Shown here piece by piece: positions 25,991 to 35,553 of a stretch of DNA of 64,000 nucleotides. The position numbers and the translations under genes are program-made. Each line of letters begins with the position of its first letter. Position 1 is the stretch's first letter. Source of the stretch: Tabrizicola soli (GTDB lineage: Bacteria > Pseudomonadota > Alphaproteobacteria > Rhodobacterales > Rhodobacteraceae); NCBI RefSeq assembly GCF_015999335.1, contig NZ_JAEACP010000022.1:10778-74777 (forward strand), read 5' to 3'. The notes below the pieces were generated by a model. That model was not told where the DNA came from, did no database searches, and saw nothing but the letters and a program-made list of their open reading frames with translations.

Positions 25991-28183
25991 TTGGCGGATC
26001 GGGTCTATCAGGCGGGCGACCTCGTGGGGGTGCTGACGACCGAGCCCCTGGGCCGCGTCCTCGACTATCGCGCGCCGGAGGGCGGCTGCGGCGACGGGGA
26101 TTTCGTCGAGGTGCCGCTGGGTCCGCGCCGGGTGCTGGGCGTGGTCTGGGGACCGGGCGAGGGGAGGTTCGACCCCTCCCGGATCCGGCCCGTCACCCGT
26201 GTGCTGGACGCAAGGCCGATGCGGGCGGAGTTGCGGGCGTTTCTGGCGAAGGCGGCGGACTACACGCTGACGCCGCTGCCGGCGATGCTGCGGCTGGCGA
26301 CGCGGGCGCCGGGTCTGGGGGCGCCGCCCTCGACGCGGCGGGTCTACCGGCTGGCGGGGCCGGTGCCGAACCAGCTGACCGAAGCCCGGCACCGGGTGAT
26401 CGAGGCCCTGCGCGCGTTCGGCGGGGCTCCGGTCACGCTGGGCGAGCTGGCCGAGGCGGCGGGCTGCGGCGCCTCGGTGGTCAAGGGGCTGGTGAAGCTG
26501 GGCGTGGTGGCCGAGGAGGACACGCCGCGCGACACGCCCTATCCGCGGCTGAAGGCGGACCGGGGGATGCGGCTGGCGGGCGATCAGGTCGAGGCCGGGG
26601 ATGCGCTGGTGGCCGATGTGGCGCGGGGGGGCTATGCGGCGACGCTGCTGAAGGGCGTCACGGGGTCGGGCAAGACCGAGGTCTATCTGGAGGCGGTGGC
26701 GGAGTGCCTGCGGGCGCACCGGCAGGCGCTGGTGCTGCTGCCGGAGATCGCGCTGACGGCGGAGTTCCTGACCCGCGTGGAGGCGCGGTTCGGGGCGAAG
26801 CCGGCAGAGTGGCATTCCGGCGTCACGATGACCGAGCGGCGGCGGCTGTGGAAGATGGCGGCCGAGGGCGAGGCGGGGCTGGTCGTCGGCGCGCGCTCGG
26901 CGCTGTTCCTGCCGTTCCGGGACCTCGGCCTGGTCGTCGTCGACGAGGAGCACGACACCTCCTACAAGCAGGAGGACGGGGTTCTCTACAACGCCCGCGA
27001 CATGGCGGTGCTGCGGGCGGCGATCTGCGGCTGCCCGGTGGTGCTGGCCTCGGCCACGCCGTCCCTGGAGACCTGGGCCAATGTCGAGGCGGGGAAGTAT
27101 CGGCGGCTGGACCTTGGAAGCCGCTTCGGCGCGGCGGAGCTGCCGGAGATGCGGGCGATCGACATGCGGGCCGAGAAGCTGCCGGGGGACCGCTGGATCT
27201 CGCCCACGCTGGCGGCCAAGGTCGATGCGGTGGTCGGGCGCGGGGAACAGGCTTTGTTGTTCCTGAACCGGCGGGGCTTCGCGCCGGTGACGCTCTGCCG
27301 GGCCTGCGGGCATCAGGTCGGCTGCGACCACTGCGACGCGCGGATGGTCGAGCATCGCTTCCAGAAACGGCTGGTCTGCCACCAGTGCGGCGCGACGAAG
27401 CCGGTGCCGCTGGCCTGTCCTGCCTGCGGGGTCGAGGGCAGGATGGCCGCCGTGGGGCCGGGGGTGGAGCGGCTGGCCGAGGAGGTGGCGGCACGCTTCC
27501 CGGAGGCCCGGGTGGCGGTGCTCTCGTCGGACCTGTTCGGCAGCGCCCGGGCGTTGAAGGAGAAGATCGCCGGGATCGCGGCGGGTGGCGCGGATATCAT
27601 CATCGGCACGCAGATCGTGGCCAAGGGGCACAACTTTCCCCTGCTGACGCTGGTCGGGGTGATCGACGCCGACCTCGGCTTGCAGGGCTCGGACCTCCGC
27701 GCGGCGGAGCGGACCTTCCAGCTGATGCGGCAGGTGGCGGGACGGGCAGGCCGGACGGCCGAGCGGAAGGGCGAGGCCTGGCTTCAGACCCACCAGCCGG
27801 AGCATCCGGTGATCCGGGCGATCCTGGGCGGCGACGAGGAGGCCTTCTGGGCAGCGGAGGCGGCGGAACGGAAGGCTGCGGGCGTGCCGCCCTATGGCCG
27901 GATGGCGGGGATCATCCTGTCCTCGCCGGACGTGGCGCAGGTGTTCGACTTCGGGGCGGAGCTGGCGCGGCGGGACGGGCCCCTGCGCCGGATCGGGGCC
28001 GAGGTCTGGGGCCCGGCGCCCGCGCCCATCGCCAAGGTGCGGGGCCGGCACCGGGTGCGGCTGCTGGTGAAGGCGGAGAAGGCGGCACCATTGCAGGCGG
28101 CGCTGGCGGAATGGCTGGGGCAATTCAAGCCGCCGAGGGATCTGCGGCTGGCGGTGGACATCGACCCGCAGAGTTTTCTGTGA
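25991..28183 (+). CDS. priA: Primosomal protein N' (PriA helicase)
   Basis: 3'-to-5' superfamily 2 helicase that reloads the replisome at stalled forks. The 730-residue protein has the DNA-binding N-terminus, Walker A GSGKT (225-229) and the DEEH box (318-321). Two zinc knuckles follow ([13 protein letters not shown] and [18 protein letters not shown]), then the [11 protein letters not shown]-type motif VI. It begins with TTG at 25991 in a short divergent gap shared with the transaldolase gene. Length is normal. Confidence 0.96.
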   Translation: MADRVYQAGDLVGVLTTEPLGRVLDYRAPEGGCGDGDFVEVPLGPRRVLGVVWGPGEGRFDPSRIRPVTRVLDARPMRAELRAFLAKAADYTLTPLPAMLRLATRAPGLGAPPSTRRVYRLAGPVPNQLTEARHRVIEALRAFGGAPVTLGELAEAAGCGASVVKGLVKLGVVAEEDTPRDTPYPRLKADRGMRLAGDQVEAGDALVADVARGGYAATLLKGVTGSGKTEVYLEAVAECLRAHRQALVLLPEIALTAEFLTRVEARFGAKPAEWHSGVTMTERRRLWKMAAEGEAGLVVGARSALFLPFRDLGLVVVDEEHDTSYKQEDGVLYNARDMAVLRAAICGCPVVLASATPSLETWANVEAGKYRRLDLGSRFGAAELPEMRAIDMRAEKLPGDRWISPTLAAKVDAVVGRGEQALLFLNRRGFAPVTLCRACGHQVGCDHCDARMVEHRFQKRLVCHQCGATKPVPLACPACGVEGRMAAVGPGVERLAEEVAARFPEARVAVLSSDLFGSARALKEKIAGIAAGGADIIIGTQIVAKGHNFPLLTLVGVIDADLGLQGSDLRAAERTFQLMRQVAGRAGRTAERKGEAWLQTHQPEHPVIRAILGGDEEAFWAAEAAERKAAGVPPYGRMAGIILSSPDVAQVFDFGAELARRDGPLRRIGAEVWGPAPAPIAKVRGRHRVRLLVKAEKAAPLQAALAEWLGQFKPPRDLRLAVDIDPQSFL

Positions 28184-28220
28184 GGGGGCGCGGGGGCAAA
28201 CCGGCCGGCGACCACCGTCG

Positions 28221-28268
28221 GGTGCGCTACAGCGCACCTTCGGACGGTGCGCTGTAGCGCACCCTACG
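28221..28268. repeat. Head-to-head pair of CCTACG-type palindromes
   Basis: GGTGCGCTACAGCGCACC (28221-28238) and its reverse complement GGTGCGCTGTAGCGCACC (28246-28263) are separated by seven bases; the second is followed by CTACG. The pair can also form one larger stem. Located just after priA. Confidence 0.85.
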
Positions 28269-28318
28269 ATGGCGGCTCTGGATTGTGACTGTACGATGGC
28301 GGCTCTGGATTGTGACTG
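28265..28318 (+). repeat. Exact 27-bp tandem duplication
   Basis: The 27 bases at 28265-28291 (beginning TACGATGGCGGCTC, ending TTGTGACTG) are repeated exactly at 28292-28318. They overlap the CTACG tail of the preceding palindrome and end 50 bases before the MFS gene. Confidence 0.9.
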
Positions 28319-28368
28319 ACACAAGCTTTCGCTTTGCCTGCCCTGCGCGCAGGGAGTAAGCGGGGAGC

Positions 28369-29604
28369 ATGTTGCGCGCGCCGATGTCCCTTGCCGAAGT
28401 CCACGATCTGCCCGCGTGGCGGCGGCCGGAGGCTCTCCTCTACCTCATGGCGGCGGCGATGCCGCTGAGTTTCGCCACCTGGTCGGCGCTTCTGAACAAC
28501 TTCGTCATCGAGGCGGCCGCCTTCACCGGCAAGGAGATCGGCTGGCTGCACACGGTGCGCGAGATCCCCGGTTTCCTGGCCATCGGCGTCATCCTGATCC
28601 TGCTGGTGATGCGCGAGCAGGTGCTGGCGCTGGTCGCGCTGGCGCTCCTCGGCGCGGCCTCGGGGGTGACGGCCTGGTTTCCGTCCTTCACCGGGATCCT
28701 GGTCTGCACGCTCCTGTCCTCGATCGGGTTCCATTATTTCGAGACGGTGAACCAGTCGCTGCAGCTGCAATGGATCGACAAGGACCGCGCGCCCATCGTG
28801 CTGGGGCGGATCCTGGCGGTGGGGGCGGGGGCGTCGCTCGCGGCCTATGGCGCGATCGTCGCGCTGTGGGAGGCGCTGGGGCTGGACTACAACATGGTCT
28901 ACCTCGCCTCGGGCGGCTTGACGCTGGCCATCGTCCTTGTCGCCGCGCTGGCCTATCCGCAGTTCGAGAACCCGCATCCGCAGCACAGGCACATGGTCCT
29001 GCGCCGGCGCTACTGGCTGTATTATGCGCTGCAGTTCATGGCCGGGGCGCGGCGGCAGATCTTCGTCGTCTTCGCGGGCTTCATGATGGTGGAGCGTTTC
29101 GGGATGAAGGTCGGCGAGATGACCGCGCTTCTCCTGGTCAACTACCTGATCAACATGGCCATCGCGCCCGCCATGGGCCGGGCGCTGGGCAAATACGGCG
29201 AGCGCAGCGTGATGGGCTTCGAATATGTCGGGCTCACGCTGGTGTTCCTGGCTTACGGCGGGCTTTACTGGTTCGGCTGGGGTATCGTGGTCGCGGGCGG
29301 GCTTTACATCCTGGACCAGCTGTTCTTCGCGCTTTCCTTCGCGCTGCGGACCTATTTCCAGAAGATCGCCGATCCGCGCGACATCGCGCCCACCGCGGCG
29401 GTGGCCTTCACCATCAACCATATCGCGGCGGTCTTCCTGCCGGCGGCGCTGGGCTACATGTGGGCGCAGTCGCCCGACCATGTGTTCCTCTTGGGCGCGG
29501 GCATGGCGCTGGTCGCCTTCGGGCTGATCTGCCTGATCCCGCGCCATCCCGCGCCGGGGAACGAGACGCTGTTCTCGCGCGCCCTGCCGCAACCGGCCGA
29601 GTAG
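28369..29604 (+). CDS. Major facilitator superfamily transporter
   Basis: 411-residue permease with about twelve hydrophobic segments in two halves and a polar central loop ([18 protein letters not shown]). Basic inter-helix loops such as [12 protein letters not shown] resemble MFS motif A positions. The ATG at 28369 lies right after CGGGGAGC. Its substrate cannot be assigned. Neighbours (priA upstream, msrA downstream) give no pathway hint. Confidence 0.8.
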   Translation: MLRAPMSLAEVHDLPAWRRPEALLYLMAAAMPLSFATWSALLNNFVIEAAAFTGKEIGWLHTVREIPGFLAIGVILILLVMREQVLALVALALLGAASGVTAWFPSFTGILVCTLLSSIGFHYFETVNQSLQLQWIDKDRAPIVLGRILAVGAGASLAAYGAIVALWEALGLDYNMVYLASGGLTLAIVLVAALAYPQFENPHPQHRHMVLRRRYWLYYALQFMAGARRQIFVVFAGFMMVERFGMKVGEMTALLLVNYLINMAIAPAMGRALGKYGERSVMGFEYVGLTLVFLAYGGLYWFGWGIVVAGGLYILDQLFFALSFALRTYFQKIADPRDIAPTAAVAFTINHIAAVFLPAALGYMWAQSPDHVFLLGAGMALVAFGLICLIPRHPAPGNETLFSRALPQPAE

Positions 29605-29654
29605 GCTGGCGCGGCGGGCGGGTTGCCTATATTCGGGGGAAACGGAGGTCGCAG

Positions 29655-30314
29655 ATGCTGTTCAACCGCGCGAAGATGGAGATGGTCACACCCGGGAACG
29701 CCCTGCCGGGGCGGGCCGAGCCGCTCCCCACGGCCGAGCGGCATTTCCTGAGCGGCCTGCCGCTGAAGTCCCCGGTACCTCCGGGGATGGAGGAGGCGAT
29801 GTTCGGCATGGGCTGCTTCTGGGGCGTGGAGCGGAAGTTCTGGAACCGGCCGGGCGTCTGGCTGACCATGGTGGGCTATGCCGGGGGCTTCACGCCGAAC
29901 CCGACCTACAAGGAGACCTGCACCCAGCTTACCGGCCATAACGAGGTGGTGCGGGTGATCCATGACCCCGCGGTGGTCAGCTATGAGGAGCTTTTGCAGC
30001 TGTTCTGGGAAAACCACGATCCGACGCAGGGGATGCGGCAGGGCAACGACCTGGGCTCGACCTATCGCTCGGGGATCTACACCTATACCCCGGCGCAGAT
30101 GGAGGCCGCGACGGCCTCGAGGGCGGTCTACCAGCAGGCGCTGACGGCGGCGGGGAAGGGGCCGATCACCACCGAGATCCTGCCCGCGCCCGTGTTCTAT
30201 TTCGCCGAGGATTATCACCAGCAATATCTGGCGAAAAACCTGGACGGCTATTGCGGCATCGGCGGCACGGGCGTGAGCTGCCCGATCGGGACCGGCGTGC
30301 GGGCGGGGGCCTGA
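29655..30314 (+). CDS. msrA: Peptide methionine-S-sulfoxide reductase MsrA
   Basis: Reduces methionine-S-sulfoxide in proteins. The 219-residue enzyme carries the catalytic C54 in [13 protein letters not shown], the conserved VGYAGG and the C-terminal resolving-cysteine region ([15 protein letters not shown]). The ATG at 29655 follows ACGGAGGTCGCAG, a strong ribosome binding site. An AT-rich palindrome just past the stop probably ends the transcript. Confidence 0.95.
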   Translation: MLFNRAKMEMVTPGNALPGRAEPLPTAERHFLSGLPLKSPVPPGMEEAMFGMGCFWGVERKFWNRPGVWLTMVGYAGGFTPNPTYKETCTQLTGHNEVVRVIHDPAVVSYEELLQLFWENHDPTQGMRQGNDLGSTYRSGIYTYTPAQMEAATASRAVYQQALTAAGKGPITTEILPAPVFYFAEDYHQQYLAKNLDGYCGIGGTGVSCPIGTGVRAGA

Positions 30315-30321
30315 GAACCGG

Positions 30322-30354
30322 GGCCTAAAATTTTTCGACGAAAAATTTTAGGCC
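30322..30354. terminator. 33-bp AT-rich perfect palindrome after msrA
   Basis: Two 16-bp arms (GGCCTAAAATTTTTCG and its complement) around a single central A. The stem has a run of T within it and lies eight bases past msrA, so it probably terminates in either direction. The core TTTTCG-N-CGAAAA is shared with 51105-51128 and 54464-54488, which suggests a repeat family. Confidence 0.7.
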
Positions 30355-30422
30355 GTCTCCTCCGGGCGAAACTTGTCGGGGCGCGGCCTTCCGCGTAAGG
30401 CCGGAGGCAAAGGAGTGCCGCC

Positions 30423-31295
30423 ATGCCGACCTATTCCGCCCTGACCACCCTGCCCGGCGAGGAGGCCGCGCAATCCCTTGCCGCCGCCATGGAGCGGATG
30501 GACCCGGAACCGACCGGGGTCGGCGTCTTCGAGATCGAGGACGGCTCGGGCCTCTGGGAGGTCGGCGGCTATTTCCTGGAGCCGCCGGACGAGGTGATAC
30601 TGGAGGTCCTGGCCACCGCCTTCGGCGCGCGGCCCTTCGCGCTGTCGGAACTGCCCGAGATCGACTGGGTCGCCAAGGTCCGGCGCGAGCTTTCCCCGGT
30701 CGAGGCGGGGCGATTCTTCGTCTATGGCAGCCATGACGCGGACAAGGTGCCCCAGGGGCGCGTGGCGTTGCAGATCGAGGCGACGGTCGCCTTCGGCACC
30801 GGCCACCATGGCACGACGCTGGGTTGCCTCCTGGCCTTCGACCGGCTTCTGACCGAAGGCTGGCGGCCCGCCAGGGTGGCCGATATCGGCTGCGGCACGG
30901 CGGTCCTGGCCATGGCGGCGGCGGCGGTGCTGCCCGGGGCGCTGGTCATCGCCAGCGATATCGACCGGGTCGCGGTGGACGTGGCCGAGGCCAATGTCGC
31001 GATCAACGGGCTTGAGGGCCGGGTCGAATGCCTGGAGGCGGCCGGGCTGGATCACGCGCGAATCGTGGCAGCCGGCCCCTACGACCTGATCTTCGCCAAC
31101 ATCCTGAAGGGCCCGCTGATCGAACTGGCGCCGGGAATCGCGACTCAGCTTGCAGCCGGAGGTAGAGCCATCCTGTCGGGTTTGCTCGCTGTGCAAGCAG
31201 ATTCGGTGAAGGCGGCTTACGAGGCCGCCGGACTTTGTCTGCAAAGTCGCGACGATCTTGGCGAATGGTCGGTGCTTGTTCTGCGGAAACCCTGA
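30423..31295 (+). CDS. prmA: Ribosomal protein L11 methyltransferase
   Basis: SAM-dependent trimethylation of ribosomal protein L11. The 290-residue protein has a divergent N-terminal L11-binding domain and a Rossmann domain with ADIGCGTAVLAMAAA. The substrate-lysine motif is FANILKGPLIEL. Start ATG at 30423 with AAAGGAGTGCCGCC upstream. The N-terminal domain is shorter than in E. coli, as in other rhodobacterial homologues I recall. Confidence 0.92.
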   Translation: MPTYSALTTLPGEEAAQSLAAAMERMDPEPTGVGVFEIEDGSGLWEVGGYFLEPPDEVILEVLATAFGARPFALSELPEIDWVAKVRRELSPVEAGRFFVYGSHDADKVPQGRVALQIEATVAFGTGHHGTTLGCLLAFDRLLTEGWRPARVADIGCGTAVLAMAAAAVLPGALVIASDIDRVAVDVAEANVAINGLEGRVECLEAAGLDHARIVAAGPYDLIFANILKGPLIELAPGIATQLAAGGRAILSGLLAVQADSVKAAYEAAGLCLQSRDDLGEWSVLVLRKP

Positions 31296-31353
31296 AGTCG
31301 TGGACAATCCTTGACGGAGGGGCGTGTTGGGTGCACCCAAGGCAACATGCCGC

Positions 31354-31367
31354 ATTTTGGCCATAAA
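31354..31367 (+). promoter_or_regulatory. Second copy of the ATTTTGGCCATAAA 14-mer
   Basis: Identical to 15957-15970 and again followed by GAGTTT and GGGGA before a small gene. Possible shared regulator site. Confidence 0.3.
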
Positions 31368-31409
31368 ACCGCAGCAACATTGCCTTGTCCGAGTTTCGGG
31401 GAGCAGACC

Positions 31410-31757
31410 ATGTGGGTAGATCCCAACCTTAATGATTTCTACAGCCGCGTCTCGCGGATCGAGAAGGCCCATGCCAAGGGCTATGGCTTCGAAGCCGCCG
31501 GAACCCTGGGCCGCAAGGCCTCGACCCGGCACGGCTCGCGTCTGTTGCGGCTGGCGAAGCCCTTGGTGCTGGCCTTGGCGGTGGGGATCGGGCTGAAGGG
31601 CGTGATCCATTACTATGTCGGGCCGCAGACCTATGAAAGCCGCGTCAGCGCGCTTGCGGCGGGAAGCGGCTTCGATCCGGTCGGGGCTTGGCTGATGCAT
31701 GCCGATCCGGGGATGCTCTGGGTCTCAAGCCAGCTGCGCGCGCTGCTGCCGCGCTGA
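31410..31757 (+). CDS. Small conserved membrane protein, unknown function
   Basis: 115-residue protein with one hydrophobic helix (about LAKPLVLALAVGIGLKGVIHYYVG) preceded by a basic cytoplasmic segment (GRKASTRHGSRLLR) and followed by a short outer domain. I do not recognise a characterised family. The ATG at 31410 follows CGGGGAGCAGACC. It is followed by a bidirectional terminator and the convergent DUF1127 gene. Its upstream region shares a 14-mer with that of the PepSY cassette. Function unknown. Confidence 0.7.
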   Translation: MWVDPNLNDFYSRVSRIEKAHAKGYGFEAAGTLGRKASTRHGSRLLRLAKPLVLALAVGIGLKGVIHYYVGPQTYESRVSALAAGSGFDPVGAWLMHADPGMLWVSSQLRALLPR

Positions 31758-31775
31758 GGCCCGAGGGCAACGCAA

Positions 31776-31803
31776 AAAGGCCGCACCCCGGTGCGGCCTT
31801 TCA
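31776..31803. terminator. Bidirectional terminator
   Basis: AAAGGCCGCAC and GTGCGGCCTTT form an 11-bp perfect stem with loop CCCG, flanked by A and T runs on either side. It serves the convergent genes ending at 31757 and 31832. Confidence 0.9.
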
Positions 31804-31831
31804 CATTCCGGCTAGGCGCCTCACCCGTCGC

Positions 31832-32053
31832 TCAGCGACCGATGAACTCGATGTCGCCGCGGCACAGACCGATATCGTCCAGCTCGCGGTCGGAAAGCTT
31901 GTTCAGCGAATTGCGGGTCACGCGCGCATCGTTCCATGCGGCAAGAGCGCCGAAGACATTCGTCACCGCGTTGATCGCGCGGAAGGTGGTGATGGCGCCG
32001 TAGGGCGCCGGGCGGGTCGTCTCGACAGCGGCCATGGCGTTCATCCTGTTCAT
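31832..32053 (-). CDS. DUF1127 small protein
   Basis: 73-residue protein with the C-terminal DUF1127 domain (RNSLNKLSDRELDDIGLCRGDIEF). DUF1127 proteins are abundant in Rhodobacterales; in Rhodobacter sphaeroides one (CcaF1) is a small RNA-binding protein that affects sRNA maturation, but roles vary. Alternative ATG codons at 32041 and 32035 would shorten the N-terminus. A candidate promoter lies 38 bases upstream on the same strand. Confidence 0.88.
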   Translation of the reverse strand: MNRMNAMAAVETTRPAPYGAITTFRAINAVTNVFGALAAWNDARVTRNSLNKLSDRELDDIGLCRGDIEFIGR

Positions 32054-32342
32054 ACTTCACATCGCAAGGGCCTATTCCCTTGCCCTTGACGATCTAGTCT
32101 TGCTGCGAATGCAAAGCAACTGACGCCCGGACAAGGCCGCAATGCAGCCGCTGCATGGCTGGCGTCACGATTTTTTCATCTTTTTCAGGATGTTTTCGCG
32201 CCTTCGTCGAATTCATGCGCCGTTGCGTCGCATTCTGCAAGTGCAAAATGATGCGGCCGCCCTGCCCGGCAGCCGGAAAAGCCATTGGCGGATGTTCCCT
32301 TTTCGTGCTAGCCCTTGTGGCAAAGGGAAGGACGGGGGCAAG
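32054..32342. other. Divergent spacer between DUF1127 gene and ruvC
   Basis: 289 bases with no gene. It is less GC-rich than average, with T-rich tracts around 32168-32205 (GATTTTTTCATCTTTTTCAGG) preceded by a short GC dyad near 32145, which could end a small transcript. It holds a minus-strand promoter for the DUF1127 gene and presumably a plus-strand one for ruvCAB. A small RNA is possible but not demonstrable by eye. Confidence 0.4.
32091..32119 (-). promoter_or_regulatory. Candidate promoter for the DUF1127 gene
   Basis: Minus strand: TTGCTT (32119-32114), 17-bp spacer, TAGATC (32096-32091). Confidence 0.45.
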
Positions 32343-32852
32343 ATGCGGGTCATCGGCATCGATCCGGGGCTGCGAAACCTGGGCTGGGGGGTGATCGACG
32401 TCGCGGGCTCGCGCCTGACCCATGTCGCCAACGGCATCTGCCATTCCGATGGCGGCGAGGGGGATCTCGCGGTGCGGCTTCTGTCGCTGCATCTCCAGCT
32501 GACCGAGGTCCTGCGCGCCTGGCAGCCCGAATCGGCGGCGGTGGAGCATACCTTCGTCAACAAGGATGCGGTGGCGACGCTGAAGCTGGGCCAGGCGCGG
32601 GGGATCGCGCTTCTGGTCCCGGCGCAGTTCGGCCTGAGCGTCGGGGAATATGCGCCGAATGCGGTGAAGAAGACGGTGGTGGGCGTGGGTCATGCGGCGA
32701 AGGTGCAGGTGGATCATATGGTGAAGCTGCAGTTCCCCGGCGTGAAGGTCGCCGGACCGGACGCGGCGGATGCGCTGGCGGTGGCGATCTGCCACGCGCA
32801 TCATGTGCAAAGCGCGGGCCGGTTGCAGGCGGCGTTGAGGGCGGCGGAATGA
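32343..32852 (+). CDS. ruvC: Holliday junction resolvase RuvC
   Basis: Dimeric endonuclease that cuts Holliday junctions. The 169-residue protein begins [16 protein letters not shown] with catalytic D7, continues with the acidic residue of [10 protein letters not shown] (about 65-75), and ends with the acidic pair in [11 protein letters not shown]. The ATG at 32343 is chosen because it puts D7 at the standard position; an in-frame extension upstream is rejected. First gene of ruvCAB. Confidence 0.96.
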   Translation: MRVIGIDPGLRNLGWGVIDVAGSRLTHVANGICHSDGGEGDLAVRLLSLHLQLTEVLRAWQPESAAVEHTFVNKDAVATLKLGQARGIALLVPAQFGLSVGEYAPNAVKKTVVGVGHAAKVQVDHMVKLQFPGVKVAGPDAADALAVAICHAHHVQSAGRLQAALRAAE

Positions 32853-32862
32853 GGGGCTTTTC

Positions 32863-33540
32863 GTGATCGGACGGATCTCGGGGCGGCTGGACTGGCGCGG
32901 GCCGGACCATGTGCTGATCGACGTGCGCGGCGTGGGCTACATCGTCCATGTCAGCGAGCGGACGCTGGCCGGGATGCCTGCGGCGGGCGAGGCGATCAGC
33001 CTTTATACCGAGCTTCTGGTGCGCGAGGACCTGCTGCAGCTGTTCGGCTTTCCGACCATGCTGGAGAAGGAGTGGCACAAGCTTCTCATGACCGTGCAGG
33101 GCGTGGGCGCCAAGGCCGCGATGGCGATCCTTGGAACGCTCGGGGCCGAGGGCGTGGGCCGGGCGATCACGCTTGGCGACGCGCGGGCGGTGCAGGCGGC
33201 GCCGGGCGTGGGGCCGAAACTGGCGCAGCGGGTTATCCTGGAACTCAAGGCCAAGGCCCCCGGCGTGATGGCGGCGGGCGCGGGCCTGGCGGCCAAGGCC
33301 GGGGCCGAGGATGTGGTCATCGAGGAGAGCGCGCCGGCGCCCGCGTGGAAGCCGGCGAAGGTCGATGAGGGCGCGGCGCGGCGGGCCTCGGCCTCGGCGG
33401 ATGCGCTGTCGGCGCTGGTCAACCTCGGCTATGGCCAGAGCGACGCGGCGCAGGCGGTGGCGACGGTGATGGGCGGCGAGCCCGACCTGGAAGCGGCCGG
33501 GCTGATCCGGGCGGCCCTGAAACTGCTGGCGCCGAAATGA
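32863..33540 (+). CDS. ruvA: Holliday junction branch migration protein RuvA
   Basis: Tetrameric junction-binding protein (225 residues). The N-terminal OB fold ([21 protein letters not shown]) is followed by helix-hairpin-helix motifs ([33 protein letters not shown]) and a flexible linker. A C-terminal RuvB-binding domain follows ([16 protein letters not shown]). Starts with GTG at 32863. Its stop overlaps the ruvB start by four bases. Confidence 0.96.
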   Translation: MIGRISGRLDWRGPDHVLIDVRGVGYIVHVSERTLAGMPAAGEAISLYTELLVREDLLQLFGFPTMLEKEWHKLLMTVQGVGAKAAMAILGTLGAEGVGRAITLGDARAVQAAPGVGPKLAQRVILELKAKAPGVMAAGAGLAAKAGAEDVVIEESAPAPAWKPAKVDEGAARRASASADALSALVNLGYGQSDAAQAVATVMGGEPDLEAAGLIRAALKLLAPK

Positions 33541-34580
33541 GTTCCGACCCGACCCTGCGCCCCGAGAAGCTGCCCGAGGACACCGACCGCGCGCTCAGGC
33601 CGCAGATGCTGGGCGAATTCATCGGTCAGGCCGAGGCGCGGGCGAACCTCGCCGTCTTCATCGAGTCGGCCCGGATGCGGGGCGAGGCGATGGACCACAC
33701 GCTGTTCCACGGGCCGCCGGGCCTGGGCAAGACCACGCTGGCGCAGATTATGGCGCGCGAGCTGGGGGTGGGGTTCCGGATGACCTCGGGCCCTGTCCTG
33801 GCCAAGCCGGGGGACCTGGCGGCGATCCTGACCAATCTGGAGCCGCGGGATGTCCTGTTCATCGACGAGATCCACCGGCTTTCCCCCGTGGTGGAGGAGG
33901 TGCTGTATCCGGCGCTGGAGGATTTCGCGCTGGACCTGGTGATCGGCGAGGGACCGGCGGCGCGGACGGTGCGGATCGACCTGCAACCCTTCACCCTGGT
34001 CGGCGCGACGACGCGGCTGGGCCTGCTGACGACGCCGCTGCGGGATCGGTTCGGCATCCCGACGCGGCTGGAGTTCTATTCCGAGGCCGAGCTTTACGAG
34101 ATCGTCGCCCGGGGCGCGCGGCTGATGGGGCTGGCGGCGGAGCCGGAGGGCTGCCGCGAGATCGCGCGGCGGGCGCGGGGGACGCCCCGGATCGCCGGGC
34201 GGCTTCTGCGCAGGGTGGCGGATTTCGCGCTGGTCGAGGCCGGGGGCCGGATCAGCCGCGAGCTGGCGGACCGGGCGCTGACGCGGTTGCAGGTGGACAA
34301 CCTGGGGCTCGATGGCGCGGACCGGCGCTATCTGACGCTTCTGGCCGGGAATTATGGCGGCGGGCCGGTGGGGGTGGAGACGATCGCCGCGGCCTTGAGC
34401 GAGCCGCGCGATGCGATCGAGGAGGTGATCGAGCCCTACCTGTTGCAGCAGGGCCTGATCCTGCGCACCCCGCGCGGCCGGATGCTGGGGGCGAAGGCCT
34501 GGCGGCATCTGGGGCTGGAGGCGCCGAAGGTGCCTGATGCGGGAAGACCGGGGCAGGCGGACCTGTTCGGGGACAAGTAG
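33537..34580 (+). CDS. ruvB: Holliday junction branch migration ATPase RuvB
   Basis: AAA+ motor driving branch migration with RuvA. The 347-residue protein has Walker [10 protein letters not shown] (59-67), Walker B with DEIH (110-113), the arginine-finger region [17 protein letters not shown] and a C-terminal winged helix. ATG at 33537 overlaps the ruvA stop (ATGA), indicating translational coupling. Confidence 0.97.
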   Translation: MSSDPTLRPEKLPEDTDRALRPQMLGEFIGQAEARANLAVFIESARMRGEAMDHTLFHGPPGLGKTTLAQIMARELGVGFRMTSGPVLAKPGDLAAILTNLEPRDVLFIDEIHRLSPVVEEVLYPALEDFALDLVIGEGPAARTVRIDLQPFTLVGATTRLGLLTTPLRDRFGIPTRLEFYSEAELYEIVARGARLMGLAAEPEGCREIARRARGTPRIAGRLLRRVADFALVEAGGRISRELADRALTRLQVDNLGLDGADRRYLTLLAGNYGGGPVGVETIAAALSEPRDAIEEVIEPYLLQQGLILRTPRGRMLGAKAWRHLGLEAPKVPDAGRPGQADLFGDK

Positions 34581-34603
34581 GCGGCGCGCGTTCCGCGCAA
34601 GGC

Positions 34604-34655
34604 TTTTGTCTCGTCGTCGGGCTTCGCCTCCTCCTCGGATGTTGGGGGTTCACCC
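34604..34655. repeat. CTCCTCG/CTTCG-type repeat, degenerate copy 3
   Basis: Contains GTCTCGTCGTCGGGCTTCGC and CTCCTCCTCGGATG, followed by a small hairpin TGGGGGT-TCA-CCCCCCA. Resembles the repeats at 4366, 22572 and 35969. Downstream of ruvB and possibly its terminator. Confidence 0.5.
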
Positions 34656-34705
34656 CCCATGCCAGCGGTTTCTTGAACCGATGGCGAAACCTCTGGCATA
34701 TCCCG

Positions 34706-34732
34706 AGAGTATTTGGACCAAGAGGAACGGGG
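34706..34732 (+). repeat. GTATTT...CAAGAGGAA motif, copy
   Basis: GAGTATTTGGACCAAGAGGA lies just before the ATG at 34737. Near-identical elements are at 58481-58510 (TGAGTATTTTTGCCAAGAGG, then AAGGGG) and 51833-51860 (ATATTTGGGCAAAGATGAAA), with a weaker one at 113-130. Here it supplies the purine-rich ribosome binding site. Confidence 0.6.
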
Positions 34733-34736
34733 AAGT

Positions 34737-35351
34737 ATGGGACCGGCGGAGATCGAGGCTTTGTTCACGCGGGGCGACGGGCAGTATCTGTTCGCGCGCT
34801 GGGGGCGCCCGGTGGTGCCGGTGGTCTTCGGGGTGGACGATGCGAGCCTGGCGGTGTTCAAGGGCGCCTTCGAGGCGGTCGTGGCGCTGGCGGGTCACCG
34901 GATGGCCGAGACGGACCCGGAGCTCGGGGCGAACCTGATGGTGTTCTGTTTCCGGGACTGGGCGGAGCTTCTGGAGGTGAAGGACCTCGGTCGGCTGGTG
35001 CCGGAACTGCCGGCGCTGGTGGCGCGGCTGGAGGCGGCGGGGGCGAACCAGTACCGGATCTTCCGCTTCGATGCGGCGGGGACGATCAAGGCGGCCTTCG
35101 TCTTCCTGCGGATGGATGCGGCGCTGGCGGCGATGGAGGCGGAGACGCTGGCGCTGGCCCAGGCGGTGCAGGTGATCCTCTTGTGGTCGGACCGGGCCTT
35201 CGACGGGACCTCGCCGCTGGCGCGGGCGGGAGAGCGGGTGATCCTGCGGCCGGAGATCGGGGCGGTGATCCGGGCAGGGTATGATCCGGTGATGCCGGGG
35301 GTGGCGCGCGATCCCTCTCACGCGCTGCGGCTGGCGGCGCGGGTGGGCTGA
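34737..35351 (+). CDS. Conserved hypothetical protein between ruvB and ybgC
   Basis: 204-residue soluble protein with no signal peptide or membrane helix. Patterned segments include YLFARWGRPVVPVVFGVDD, LGANLMVFCFRDWAELLEV and YRIFRFDAAGTIKAAFVFLR, suggesting an alpha/beta fold. I do not recognise a characterised family. Start ATG at 34737, with the purine-rich tail of a GTATTT repeat as ribosome binding site. It stands between the ruv and tol operons. Function unknown. Confidence 0.75.
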   Translation: MGPAEIEALFTRGDGQYLFARWGRPVVPVVFGVDDASLAVFKGAFEAVVALAGHRMAETDPELGANLMVFCFRDWAELLEVKDLGRLVPELPALVARLEAAGANQYRIFRFDAAGTIKAAFVFLRMDAALAAMEAETLALAQAVQVILLWSDRAFDGTSPLARAGERVILRPEIGAVIRAGYDPVMPGVARDPSHALRLAARVG

Positions 35352-35553
35352 GCCGCCCGCGCGCAGGCCGTCTGGCGCAGGCAGGAACTTCAAGGGCTTC
35401 CCTGCGGGTATTCAGGGATTGTTGACATCTTGCGGAGAGCCGGCGGCGCCCCCCCACCCCCATCCCCTCCCCACGAGGGGGAGGGGAGGTGCTTGACGGC
35501 AGCCCCCGCTTCGGGAGAGCAAACGGGTGGCTGTCACCAACCCTGGAAACCGC
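35352..35553. other. Spacer with C/G-rich dyad before ybgC
   Basis: No gene seen. Holds a low-complexity stem CCCCTCCCC-ACG-AGGGGGAGGGG near 35464-35487, a repeat form typical of intergenic rhodobacterial DNA, and a TTGACA at 35421 without a convincing -10. Confidence 0.5.

Noticed and set aside
28221-28318. CRISPR-like repeats
   Set aside because: The repeats are palindromic pairs and one tandem duplication with no spacers and no cas genes.
25058-28324. Minus-strand open frame of 1088 codons opposite fsa/priA
   Set aside because: It is antisense to clearly recognisable genes, consists of Arg/Pro/Gly/His-rich sequence with no domain, and is the usual consequence of high third-position GC.
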